Source: Augochlora pura
Taxonomy: Eukaryota > Arthropoda > Insecta > Hymenoptera > Halictidae
Reading direction: 5' to 3'
NCBI RefSeq assembly: GCF_028453695.1
Contig: NC_135781.1
Span: 33,552,777 to 33,616,776 of the forward strand
DNA: 64,000 bases
The notes beneath the pieces were generated by a model that made no database searches, was not told where the DNA came from, and was given only the letters and a program-made list of their open reading frames with translations. Shown piece by piece: positions 47,450 through 58,659 of the stretch (the stretch's first letter is position 1; each line of letters starts with the position of its first letter). A program made the translations under genes and the position numbers.

Positions 47450-48110
47450 ATTCGAGGCTCGAAACATCGCAACACCGTGCAACCCGTAATTTTTTCGTCG
47501 CGGTTAACCGATTTCGTTTAAAAACCCCGTTTCTCAGATAATTTCAAGCCGTAGGAATTCCTTTAAAAAAAACAGTTCCGGCGCATATAATTTGATCCGG
47601 GGTCCCACGGCATAACCGGAGTTCCGGATACTTGTATTTAAGGGGGGACCACGTTGCTACGAATTCCCCGCACGGTTTGCAGATTTCGAGAAATGAGATC
47701 CTTTTTATATGGCCGATGAGAATCGTGACATCGCGTCGGCCGTAGAGGAATGTCGGTCGGATTGGCTCTCGCTTTCAACGAACCGGCTGAAATTTTCGGG
47801 TTTATATGGAGTGGTGCCAGGAGCGCGCGCGCGCGCGCGCTCCATTTCCGGAACAATTTGACACCTTTTTTTTTCTCCTCCCCCCCGCGGTTAACATTCC
47901 CGCGAACATTTTTCTAACGCCGCTCCGAAAGAGAGCACCGGCCCGCCCGTTGAAACGCATTGCACGCCGGCGGTTGTTCGACGTTCTTTGCAAATTCGCA
48001 AATTTAAAAATTTTGTTTTAACATCGAACCAAAGGGTTAGTTAAGGAATTCGTATTTATACTGTTATTAGTCGAGACAGTTTCTAAAATATTAGGGCATT
48101 TTATATAATA
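47450..48110. other. Mixed stretch with GC alternation
   Basis: CGCGCG alternation at about 47823-47840. Short frames on both strands. CCAAAGGGTTAG at 48029 may be a decayed TTAA-element end. Confidence 0.4.
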
Positions 48111-48116
48111 TATGGT

Positions 48117-48262
48117 GTCTGACTATGTCACGGTTGTACTACTTAATATCATTCTCCAATGAAATCGCTTAATTTAGGATTCGTTTAATTCCAGGCGATG
48201 TCTGACTATAGCTCGAATATTCTACTTAATACCATTCTCCATTGAAATCGCTTAACATTACG
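48117..48262 (+). repeat. About 80-bp tandem duplication
   Basis: GTCTGACTAT, TACTTAATA, CATTCTCCA and TGAAATCGCTTAA recur in the same order at 48117-48196 and 48200-48262, with moderate divergence. Confidence 0.88.
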
Positions 48263-49790
48263 CTTTAGAAATCCGATTTATATTATATTATTCTTTATAA
48301 TTAATTTTAGACGTTGTATTACAATATAGTACAGTATAATAATATTAATAATATAGTATAATATTACCGTTCTTTTTAAATAGACGAGTATCCATTTGTC
48401 TCCTACAAGTTCGAATTAATTTACATTTTCTCGCGTATACCAGTGTCGATTTTAAAACCAGTATATTGGTATCATTATTATTATTTTATTATGCGAACAG
48501 TAACGATTGTTTACCGATAGTTGCTTATCGAAATCGTTCACAATTTTTCCCATAATATCCTAATTCCTTGCACCATTGAAAGAGAGAGCTATAACATAAT
48601 TCGCACAAAATTATATCCACTAAATTCTTCCAATAATTATTTTCTAATATATAATAATATACAATTTATAACATATAATAATCTAACTGTTTCCCCCCAA
48701 CAACCACCAACACAACAAATTAGTAACAAACGAGTATCCACCGAGCTCTCGTAATCGCGTCAGCCGAACGACGAAAAAATCGAGCCACGCTGTAACATAA
48801 TTTCGTACAATATATGCAGAACGCGTATAACGCGTGCGAAGTTACGAGATCCTTTAGTCGGGTTAAAACCCAGGAGGGGAGTGGGGGTAAGCTATTTAAA
48901 ATTTCGAATATTCATTCCGGCGCGCGGAGAGAACGCTTTAAAAAGTCTGCCGCGCGCGTATGCAGCCCCGCTCCGGTTCCTGCGTGCCGAACTTTTCCCT
49001 CACCTCTCCCCCCTCCCCCTCCCGCTACCACCCCGTTCCATTTTTCAGATCCGCGATACGGGGTGAAAAAACGTAATATCGGATCGACGTACATCGTTGG
49101 GCGAGGCATAGTTGAGAGAGGATAGTATTTCAAACGCGTTGCGGCCGATTGGTTTTATCCGGCGCGAATTGGTGGTCGATTTTCAATGTATTATATTATA
49201 CTTCGCGCGCGCGAAGCTGTTAACGCGCTACGAGGAACGACCATTCTCTGTCGGAGAAACATGAAACGCGGATGAATTTTCCTAGAACATTTAACGCCGA
49301 GAGACGCGACCCACCCCGGGGGAGAGGAACGCGTTTTCCAACGAAAAGAGAAAAAAAACGGAAGAATAACTATTAAATTTGTTCGCGTGCGGCTACGAGC
49401 CCCAGCGTTTGCGACTAACAAGGAAAACCAAAGCGAATTACATCCAGCGCGGAAAGAATAATATTTTGCATAATGGACGGCGAAGGAATTACTTTGTCGG
49501 AGCGCGACACGTTCGCCGTCGAGGTTCTTTAGTAAAGCTGTTTGGCTTTCTGTCGAATCGTGGGGGATGGACAATGAACGCTTGCAGAGAAAATATAGTA
49601 ATAATAATTTCAATATAAGTTTTATAAATTAGGATGATTAAAATGTGAGAATATTGAGAAAGTAATCGGCGCCATGCAACTGAACTATATAACCCCAATC
49701 GTACGAAATAAAATGCTAAAATAGAATATTTAAAATTTTTATAATAAAAATCAAAAAATCCTATAAGATCCTATAAAATCTTATAAAAAT
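48263..49790. other. AT-rich then CpG-rich stretch
   Basis: A very long pyrimidine run ending in CCATTTTTCAG at about 49047 could be a strong splice acceptor on the plus strand, but the following sequence gives no clear exon. Other frames show no domain. Confidence 0.35.
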
Positions 49791-50640
49791 TTCTGTGGTC
49801 GTTCCTACGGCGTTTGAAGCGTCCAGGAAGTAGACTAATACCTATCCCTATTTAAGAGTCTTTTCGCCGCGAAGAGAGCCGAAGAGAATTTGCCGCTTCT
49901 TTTTCCCTGGTTAGCCAGCCCTGCATCAAAATAAATTGAACATGTATATCGTGATTGAATTAAGCCGATAGGATTAGTTTCCCGAATGGGACTGGTACAC
50001 AGAGAGTACCTACTCGGCCGTATCCGCTATCTATAGTATCCGGTATAGCTAGGGCCGCGAGATAAGGTGAGTGAAAGTAGGTGTATAATTCTACGAGGAG
50101 AAAATCGTTCCTATAATGGTACCACGGGTGGTTGGGCGATGGAGATGGGTATGGGGGGGAACCCCTTCCTACCCGGGCCTGGCGAGCTCCGTAGCCCGGG
50201 AGTATTTCACTCCCTTTGTCGTGCTCGGCTTGTAACAGGTGGGACCCTCGCGATGATGATAGTGGTAGGCACCCACGGGCTGCGACGCCGGGTGCTTACA
50301 CCTGCGTGCGAGTTGCGGTTATCCGACCGTCGGTGCCATTCTGTGGAATCGGTAGAATGTTTGAAAGGACTTATGTGGATACATCCGTGGTTTGCTATCC
50401 CCTCCATATCGCGCCGGCACACGTTCCTGGTTGCGGCGAGTATACTAGCCGCTGGACGACGACAATGATAACTTTTTCGTGGTTTTCACCTTTAGCGAGC
50501 TCCTATCTGTATGGTCTGTCACGCTATTGGACCGATTGCTTCGATCTGGTGGGGATACTTTAATCCTTCATTAGTATTAAGCTATAGGAAGTTGTAGGTG
50601 TGGAGGCAATTGGAGTGACGTTTGGTATTAGTTCAGATAA
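49791..50640 (+). other. Balanced-composition island with strong donor
   Basis: About 850 bp of roughly even base composition with almost no simple repeats, unlike its AT-rich flanks. AAG|GTGAGT at 50067 is a strong donor. The sequence before it has stops in several frames (TATAG, GCTAG), so an exon ending there would be untranslated or long non-coding RNA. Plus frames of 133 and 115 codons overlap in 50067-50563, with no recognised domain and poor coding character. Confidence 0.3.
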
Positions 50641-52090
50641 TAGGAGCTCAGCCCTGATTCACAAATCTGGGTATTGACGAAAATTTCTTTTACATTATAC
50701 GAGATATATAGTATATTAAAAACCGTGGGAAGTCTAAATAAATATTCAGAGTTGAAAAAAGGTTATGTCAGAATTTTAACGTTCAGGTAGGTTTTAATAT
50801 TCTGTCAGTTCTAGGTGAATATAATTTTATCAGAATGAATATCCTCTGATATGATATTAAAATATTAAATGCCATTTTAATTGAATTTATTTAAATATAT
50901 ATTTATTAGAATTATTTTACATAGTATATATCAGTTCGAGTTTTGATCGAGTTCAGTAATGAACTCAGGAGAATATATTGTTAATATAATGTTTATTGCA
51001 ACACGTAGTCATCGGGATGACTTTAATAAAATTAGGTTAATTAAAATTGCTTAATTATCGTGACTCTGCGACGATTCCCGTATTATGTCATCTATATATC
51101 CGTTTCGTTATCCCGTGACACGAAATGGAACAAACTTTCCACTCAGCCCAGTAATTATTTAAGAGGTATCCAAGTATTTAATGCCGTAGAATACCAGGTT
51201 GCTAATTAGGGGATTTCAGTGGCTCCTAATGGGATTTCGGAAAATTTAGTTTAGAATTGGGACTCCTGTCAGCTGGTCTAATTCCGGCGCACCGAAACGA
51301 CTTCGGGCACCAAATGCGATTATCGCGATGAAACACAAAATTTCTAAAATATATTCTAGGAATTATTAGTCATATTTTTCGTTTCTATTAACTGAACAAT
51401 TCTAATAAATTCTGAGCAATTAACGCTAGACCTTTAATATTACAAAAATATTTCTAGGGGAAAGTTATAAATAAACTTTCTCTATCCTAGCACTACGATG
51501 ACATAAATCAACAAATGAGCTGTCAGTAAAATGTTAATAATTTATATCGTTGACGCTGGAAGATTTTTGTAAATTTATCTGGAAGCAATATTGCAGGAAC
51601 AATTTTTTTATTGAAGGAATATTTTTATAATATAAGACAAAAAACGATTCGAGGAGACAAAAAATGCCTTTTTAATAACTTGCGAAACTGTTTGTTCAAT
51701 TTCAGTGTAAAGCCTGTCTGTCATAGTTCCAAGTATTCGCGAGCGAGACCGGTAAAAGATAAATGGAAGAAGTTATCTAATTTTCGAAAAGTTGTCCGAA
51801 TTTAATTTCGCGGATTTCCTAAGCACCTAATTAGGGGGGCCTGCAGAGGTTTCTAACGAGTTTCCAGAGAGATTAGTTTGAGACTCTTAGCGCCAACTAG
51901 CATCAGTCTAGTGCCTTGGAATGCGGCACCTTCGGGTTCTTAAAGTGGCTGGGGAAACTCGGGGAGCACCGACTGTAGCCGCGTTGCGGAAAATTTTTTC
52001 CAAAATTAGTAAGCTCTTTTCGATACATTTTCGTGATAAACTATAGAATAAATGATGGGAAAAGATTACGAATTGTTTAAGCGAAAGCTG
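50641..52090. other. Non-coding stretch
   Basis: AT-rich. CTAATTAGGGG occurs at about 51207 and again at about 51828. 51810-51990 is again balanced in composition. No frame or element is recognised. Confidence 0.4.
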
Positions 52091-52094
52091 TAGG

Positions 52095-52178
52095 GGTGGA
52101 TATTTATTAAGTTATAGAGATGGATATTTTGAGGTTATAGAAGTGGATATTTTGAGGTTATAGAAGTGGATATTTAAT
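52095..52178 (+). repeat. About 25-bp tandem repeat, three copies
   Basis: GGATATTTTGAGGTTATAGA plus AGT recurs, ending with GGATATTTAATAAA. Confidence 0.85.
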
Positions 52179-52470
52179 AAAAATGACCTGAGCCAAGTTT
52201 TTGAAACCAAAATAATTATTTCTAAGCTGAAAGAAACACATCCACTTTTTCCAATTTTTTAAATTCAATCCCTGCTTTATATTTCACTCATTCATTATTG
52301 TCATAAATACATCAAATCCGCATTTTAATAATTACAATAATTTCTAATCGATTTTCAAAGAACTTAGTCCAAAATTAAATTTTCTAAAATCATTTATTTT
52401 ATTTCAATTCTCCTGCGCGTATACTTAATATTAAAACCATTATACTTTCAGAAATAATTCGATATACTAG

Positions 52471-52518
52471 GACCAAAAATACCACCAAAAATACCACCAA
52501 AAATACCACCAAAAATAT
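52471..52518 (+). repeat. 12-bp repeat (ACCACCAAAAAT)n
   Basis: Four near-identical units of ACCACCAAAAAT. Confidence 0.93.
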
Positions 52519-52765
52519 CAGCAAAAATTTAAGGGAAAAAAGGGAAGGAATATTTTATAGGATTAACTATGTTTTATCGGATAAACGCTGGGAAAACGTA
52601 GAAATGTAAAAGAACGGAATACCGATAGCCGGGCGAAGCAACGTGCTTTACCGAGTCGTCGAGGTACATTACGTGTTTAACTATAGAAAGTGCACGGAGT
52701 GTAGTGTGACAAGTTTGCGAGTTTCCTTCTGTTGCACTGGTCTACGTCGAAGACGAATAAGAGAG

Positions 52766-52767
<2 letters not shown>

Positions 52768-52796
<29 letters not shown>
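52768..52796. repeat. (GA)n microsatellite
   Basis: A pure GA run of about 28 bases. Confidence 0.95.
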
Positions 52797-52799
<3 letters not shown>

Positions 52800-52801
<2 letters not shown>

Positions 52802-53784
52802 GTCTCTTATTTCGAGACACACACTATACCTTCGTTTGTCGTTAAAAGCTACTGTACCACGAATTGGACTATAACTCGAGAACAGAGTGTGTCCGACTGC
52901 GCGAGTTCCGCTAAGTTTCTTGCCGTCTCCCCGGCGATCCCATCTTCATTTTAAATTCGACGGAATAAACGTGATTATTCAATTGCTAGAATATAGTCTG
53001 TTATATTTAGGGAGAGGGAGAGAGAACGGCTAAATAATTTAGAGATCCACGAAATTCGGAAGTTTAAATCCCGGATTGTTCCAGCGGTTTGACGCTTTGA
53101 CAGTGGCCCTGCCGATTGAATTATGTGTCGTTAACCCGGGATACGCGTTGATCGATAACTGGAACTCGATTCTCACCGATGCGCTATCATACGCAACGGT
53201 GTGCATAGAATCTGTACTTAATTAGCATGATGTTCGGTGTTTGCATACGAAATGGATAATAAAAATAGAAATTCACAGTAAAATGTGGCTTTTCGAAATC
53301 TGATCTCTGCATATGTGATTTTCGATTAATATCCTTGCTTTTCGCAGATCTCTGTTAATTATTTACCAATTTAATTATTATAACTATATAGAATACTATT
53401 ATTGTAAACATCTTGTTTTGTGGAACATTATATTACATTTTAAAATCGTTAATTCTATGATTGGTAAATTGCTATATAAACTTGCTAAATAATTACTCAA
53501 TTACAAAATAAACTTAAATCTTCACCCTGTTATACATTTAACTTTTAATAGTTACAACTTTTATAATCTTTATCCTTACAAACAGTTTGTCAAATGTTTA
53601 ACTTATCCATGTTACAAGATGGATTCCTTTCAATTTTTAATATTTAAAAAAATCATAAACTCGAGGTGAAACTGCTTGGAAAAAATGATGTTTAATAAAA
53701 ATTTATTTCGAACATATGCAATATAAATTACCGAGTAGATATATTTCGCTACGCCCCCTTTAACATGCATTAACTTTTGCTCAC
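52800..53784. other. Non-coding stretch
   Basis: AT-rich with no gene, RNA or clear repeat recognised. Confidence 0.45.
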
Positions 53785-53814
53785 CGTGCTCGCGCGTCCA
53801 ATTAATCTTGATAC
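53785..53814 (-). other. Candidate 30-nt mini-exon (minus)
   Basis: On the minus strand a long T-rich tract (about 53822-53845) leads to AATTAACAG, then a 30-nt segment (GTATCAAGATTAATTGG...), then GTGAGC as donor. Thirty nucleotides keep frame; one reading gives IKINWTREH, another VSRLIGRAST. Because the segment begins with GT it could also be a recursive-splicing exon. There is no supporting neighbour exon. Confidence 0.28.
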
Positions 53815-54055
53815 CTGTTAATTGCACAAAAAGAAAAAAAATATGCTTGGGCGTTCGCTCGTACGTTCCGCGAGGTATAAACAATTTATTCAGGTGAACT
53901 AATATCGTGCGTCGCGCTCTCGCGCCTGAGCCATTTTAATTGTATTTTATTCCTCTCTGTTGCTTCGAACAGAAACGAAGGAAATCTCTGTGACATAATC
54001 CGTTCCGATTCGTAGAACGACATATCTCGCGCGTCCTGTTTTCCATCATTTTTTC

Positions 54056-54093
54056 TCTCCCTCTCTCTCTCTCTCTCTCCCTCTCTCTCTCTC
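54056..54093. repeat. (CT)n microsatellite
   Basis: CTCTCT with two CCCT interruptions. Confidence 0.94.
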
Positions 54094-54099
54094 GCTAGC

Positions 54100-54975
54100 T
54101 CGCTCTTCGTCGCGCGCGCGTTATTCAGCCTAGTTTCCGGCTCTCCGCGAAAGCAACGCGCGGACATTTTCCACGGAGTTAAGACGCGTTATATTGTTTA
54201 GGTTTTTAGACGTTTACAATTTCTTTTCGGAATCCCCGCCGCGCCGCCGCGCGCCGCCGCAATCCGGAATTATTCAGTATCTCCGCGCGGGATAGTATCC
54301 CGTTAGGTATTCATAACGGCGCAACTTCTGGCCGTGGACATTAATAAACGCTCGGAATTATATTGCGCGAGCAAACGGGGGAATTATCTTGGCGCGATTA
54401 CGAACTGTATAAATGCTCGCGGAATTATACAAATACGAACTATATCTATATCTATCAATATATCGTCGCATATATATATATATTTATATTCTTGTCGCGA
54501 TCCTTTTCCGTCTCGCAAACAAATTCCTTCGAATTTCCGCGGCAGAAACGTTGCGTCCGCCGTTTAATCACTTTATTTTTGTAAATGTAATTCTACACCC
54601 GTTTGCAAGGAGGATCGACGACTCTCTCTCTCTCTCTCTCTCTTTCGCTCTCTATCTCTTGCAAACCGGGTCCGCCGGAATTTTCTACTAATTTCACCGA
54701 GTTTCATTCCTCCGAAATGGAAACCGTATTTCTCCGAACGAAGGTCGAAAAATATTTCTACCTTTCCTTTTTTTATTATAAAATGTATATACGCTCCGGT
54801 AATAACGACGGAAAAGTTCGACTCTCTATCTCTCTCTCTCTCTTTTCTTTTTTTCGTATCAGGGCGCTACGGCTGAAAAATAAAATCTCTTCTCATTTAA
54901 AGTGGCCTCGTTCGTACCAAAAATGCAAATGAATCCCGGGGATGGCTTTGCTTGTTTCGCTATTTATGCGGAGTC
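54100..54975. other. CpG-rich stretch with microsatellites
   Basis: GCCGCCGCG-rich at 54235-54260, (TA)n at 54466-54482, (CT)n at 54620-54645 and 54828-54845. Overlapping plus frames contain S/L runs from the CT repeats and are not genes. Confidence 0.6.
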
Positions 54976-55002
54976 GTGGAGAGAGAGAGAGAGAGAGAGA
55001 GA
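54976..55002. repeat. (GA)n microsatellite
   Basis: A pure GA run of about 26 bases. Confidence 0.94.
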
Positions 55003-55009
55003 GTCGCGG

Positions 55010-56670
55010 CCCGCGATATTCGTGTCACGGAGTCGGAAACCATGGGGTTTCCGGGGGGATTTCTCAGTTTTATTGGCTAATTATTTCCCGAAGACCGGAA
55101 GACATCGATTCTATCGCGGACAGGTTCGACAGCGTTCGCTCTGTTTGACCCAATTAGGTGACCGGTTCCGAAAAGTAACCACGTCGGGCTCTACGACGTT
55201 GCCATACCGGCGAAAATAGTATACTTTTTCTGAGAAGATCGCGATCGCGGAGATGCCACAATTTTATCAGTCTTGTTGGACGAAAGAATGAGACACCCTA
55301 TATATATTTATCGCAACTGTTTATTTTTAATTGTATTTTAAGAAACTGTACTGTAATAAAGTCAAACTGGTATATAGTTGATATAGTTAATTTTGATATT
55401 TAATTTATTATATATGATAATATAGTCAAATATAGTTAATTTTAATATTTAATTCATGATATATATTATACAGTGAAAGAAATTGTCCTAATTTTGTGAA
55501 TATTTTATGGTAATTGATGTAGTAACGAACACATTAAAATTCTTTATAAAAGTCAAAGAATTTTTTCAACCGAATTTTAGTCGAATAAAAATTCTGTCCA
55601 TCACGTACAATAAATGGTAAAATAAAAGTTTTATTCCCTAGCAATAGATTAAATAAAGATTTCTCTTTAACGAAGGACCGACTCAATTCCACGTCATCGG
55701 TTTCAAAGACGATTTCCGATCCGCTTATCGAATCATTGAAAATTTATCTGTGACAATTCGATCGCGGTTAAAGTCAACTTTGACCGTCACTCTCTCTCTC
55801 TCTCTTTTTCTTTGTTCCGTATGAAAAATCGCGACAGCCGTAAAAGGTTTACCGAATTAAAAAGCGCGGCTTAAAAATAGAAAATGGCTTCGCCGAATTC
55901 GATGAAACGAATATTGGTAGCAGCGAATGGTTCGCGCTTACAATTCAGCCAACTAGCCAAATGGATGTCGCGGTAGGTAAAGAGTAGCAGTAGGTCTGAA
56001 AAAATGCAGGTACTCCATTTAATTGTGGAGCTTTGTTTCATTTTTTAAATTGCGACGCGGAAAGCGCGACGAATCCGAACCTTTGGCAAACAAACGCTTT
56101 CGTAAAAATCAATATACATAATTGACGCGGGCAATATTTTATTTTATTTATTGTGTTTTGTTAAGGAACGTTCGTTGTTGCTAAATAAAATTGGAAGAAT
56201 TATGTTGTGATAAGGAGATTGGTTTTTTAGGCAAAATAATAATTTTCTGATTTTTTTATTCCGATTGTTAGATCCTCTGTAATAATTTTTTAATTAATTG
56301 CCAAAACTACTCTGTATGTTAATTTTTAAAAAATTAATCTCCAGACTGTCTATACGAAATTTTAAACTTATTTCTAGGTCAAACTTATTTCTATTTCAAT
56401 TGTTATTTCAATTGTTCTTTAAACTTTTATTATTGCTTACTCCTACCTTCCACCCCTTTTCTTCTTCCTCGACTAGTTTCGACTCTCCTTCCTCGATACG
56501 TTTAGAGTTCCGCGAATCGTGTCAGCGTTCGCTCGGATCAGCGGAAACTTTGTCCGGCAAAAAGCATCGATCAATTGCTAATCGACGAAACACGACATCA
56601 TTCTCTAGCTGAACCGAGGGAGGGGTTAGGAGAGTGGGGGGCAGCAGACCTTTGGGAAAATGTTTGAGAC
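55010..56670. other. Non-coding stretch
   Basis: AT-rich with (CT)n at about 55790-55805. GAGACACCCTATA at about 55289 resembles one end of the fold-back element at 4857-5210 but has no partner. No gene is supported. Confidence 0.4.
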
Positions 56671-56673
56671 CCT

Positions 56674-56775
56674 TGTCAAGGAGACACGGTTTCTCTTCGG
56701 TTCCAAACTTAAAGATTTGGGTCAAGGGAATGCAGTTTCTCCTTCGGTTTTGTACTCAAAGGTCTGGGTCAAGGA
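56674..56775 (+). repeat. 47-bp tandem repeat, just over two copies
   Basis: GTCAAG recurs at 56674, 56721 and 56768, each followed by a purine-rich stretch. The first two continue with TTTCT(C)CTTCGGTT and an AAA(C/G)(T)T..GG block. Confidence 0.85.
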
Positions 56776-57540
56776 AACACAAGACGATTCTCTCTTGCTA
56801 TAAGATCTGTTAGGCCTCAAACTTTTTAGGCTTCTGCGAAGAGAGAGGCACCCCTTATGTAGTTTCTTAGGTAACTGGTCACTTTGGTGAAAAACCACGT
56901 TTTGGTTCATGACGCGAAAAAATTGACGAAGCCTAGCAAAACCTGTTCGTTGAACGAAGCGAATTTTGTGTCCCATAATTAAAAAATTGTACAATAATTG
57001 AAGTCAAGAAAATAAATTAATATAATTAGCAAAATTCAATTTTTTTCTATTAGTGTATATATAGTGTATATTTATTCTATAGCGTGATTTGCTGCAATGT
57101 CACTCAAAAATATCCAAAAAATTCTATAATTAATATTTTATTCTCTCACATTGAAAAAGAATTTCTTATGCCACAGGCAACTTAAAATCCACAATCTATG
57201 AACAATATTCCACCTATTTTTATTTACACTACAAAGCATCCAGTTAGCCATAGAGAGATTCTGTCCCCGATCTGCTTATCCGCGGACTCAAAGATTTAGG
57301 AGCGCCGACGGAAGTCGTCCCTTACAATGCGCGTATCCACGGCAATAACAGGATTCGTTGATCTGAAAACTGCTTTATGATCGTGTTACGCAAGCCCCGG
57401 GATACCCTCGCACACAATCAGTAGTATTGAATTATGGTTTGGACAGAATATAAAGACTCGTCGTAGAGGGTAACGTATCCCTTGACCGTTCTTCGGTTCC
57501 AAGAGGAGCGCCGGTGCCAAAGCATCGCGAAGAAAAGAAG

Positions 57541-57557
57541 CTCTCGCACCGCGAGAG
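57541..57557. repeat. Small perfect hairpin
   Basis: CTCTCGC, three-base loop ACC, then GCGAGAG. Confidence 0.85.
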
Positions 57558-57579
57558 AATACATCAAACAGATGTATTT

Positions 57580-57601
57580 ACACACGAGCATGCTCGTGTG
57601 T
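57580..57601. repeat. Perfect 22-bp palindrome
   Basis: The core CACACGAGCATGCTCGTGTG is a perfect dyad, extended by one base on each side, running into (TG)n on the right. It sits 22 bp from the hairpin at 57541. Confidence 0.95.
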
Positions 57602-57739
57602 GTGTGTAACGACCTCGTATGTGTTCTGGGATCCCACGTAGTTATTGCGCATCCAGCCAGAAATGTGCCTATTTGGCAAATATCTCCGGAGAGGAATGCG
57701 CCGGCCTCTCGTTTCAACCGGAGATTTTCTCGCGGCGCC

Positions 57740-57770
57740 TATAAATTTCCATTAATCCGGTAGACTCATA
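57740..57770 (+). promoter_or_regulatory. TATA/initiator candidate
   Basis: TATAAATT at 57740, then TCATAG (57766) 26 bases downstream, just before the splice signal at 57792. A promoter with a very short untranslated first exon is one reading of this cluster. Confidence 0.25.
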
Positions 57771-57772
57771 GT

Positions 57773-57798
57773 CTTCGTGCTTTCTGTTTCAGGTGAGT
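57773..57798 (+). other. Juxtaposed acceptor/donor (ratchet-like)
   Basis: A pyrimidine-rich acceptor, CTTCGTGCTTTCTGTTTCAG (57773-57792 by position), is immediately followed by GTGAGT (57793-57798), a consensus donor. An AG|GT junction with both halves strong is the signature of recursive splicing in long insect introns. It could equally be the donor of a short first exon starting near 57768. Confidence 0.35.
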
Positions 57799-57810
57799 AG
57801 CCGAGTACTT

Positions 57811-58293
57811 GGCGATTCTCGCGCCTGTTAAAGCTTGGTGTTGTCGTATTTTGTAAGTAGCTTCCTTCGCTTTTGATTTATTGTATCGAGCGTTTTTTAT
57901 CGTCATTGCCAATGCTGTAATTATATTTTAAGGAACAATTATTTTTAAGGAACTCTTAATTATATTTTAAGGAATTTTTCTATATTAAAAAGTCAAATTT
58001 AAATATTTGCAAAAATTAAAAATTTGAGGCATTAATTGGCAATTCTCGCACCTGTTAAAGCTTGGTGTTGCCACATTTTGAAAGTAGCTTCTTTCGCTTC
58101 TAATTCACTGTATCGAGCCTTCTTTATTGTCGTCGCCAACGCTGTAATTATATTTTAAGGAACAATTATTTTTAAGAAACTCTTAATTATATTTTAAGGA
58201 ATAACTCTCTTAATTATATTTTAAGGAATTTTTCCATATAAAAAAATCAATTTTAAATGCTTGTAAAAGAGTTTAAAAAATTGAGGTATTAAA
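57811..58293 (+). repeat. About 230-250-bp tandem duplication
   Basis: Two copies (57811-58037 and 58038-58293) share GGCRATTCTCGCRCCTGTTA, AAGCTTGGTGTTG, GTAATTATATTTTAAGGAAC and a TTGAGGYATTAA end. Each contains shorter internal repeats of TTAATTATATTTTAAGGAA. The second copy has one extra internal unit. It lies directly after the splice signal at 57793. Confidence 0.93.
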
Positions 58294-58441
58294 TAATCGT
58301 ACATTGTATCGTAAAATATTCTATGCAGAATGTTCCTATAAAATTTGAAGCAAATCGAGCGAGTTCAGAACGTCTCGCGACGGCCAACTTGGAAAGTGTA
58401 ATTTTCAGTGGAACGTAAAAAAAGTTTCTAAAGAACTTCTC

Positions 58442-58541
58442 NNNNNNNNNNNNNNNNNNNNNNNNNNNNNNNNNNNNNNNNNNNNNNNNNNNNNNNNNNN
58501 NNNNNNNNNNNNNNNNNNNNNNNNNNNNNNNNNNNNNNNNN
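58442..58541. other. Assembly gap (100 N)
   Basis: Exactly 100 N. The flanks on the right are a tandem repeat, a likely cause of the break. Confidence 0.99.
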
Positions 58542-58650
58542 GAATTATAAATTATATATTCTAATAATTATATATTCTAGATTAATAGACGTCTTGAATT
58601 ATAAATTATATATTCTAATAATTATATATTCTAGATTAATAAGAAAAAAT
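58542..58650 (+). repeat. 54-bp tandem repeat at gap edge
   Basis: GAATTATAAATTATATATTC followed by TAATAATTATATATTCTAGA occurs twice in full. The array probably continues into the gap. Confidence 0.93.
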
Positions 58651-58659
58651 CTAATTATA

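Noticed and set aside
55866..55998. Minus-strand acceptor (GCATTTTTTCAG) with about 40 open codons
   Set aside because: Open length is unremarkable, the peptide has no motif and no promoter or upstream exon fits.
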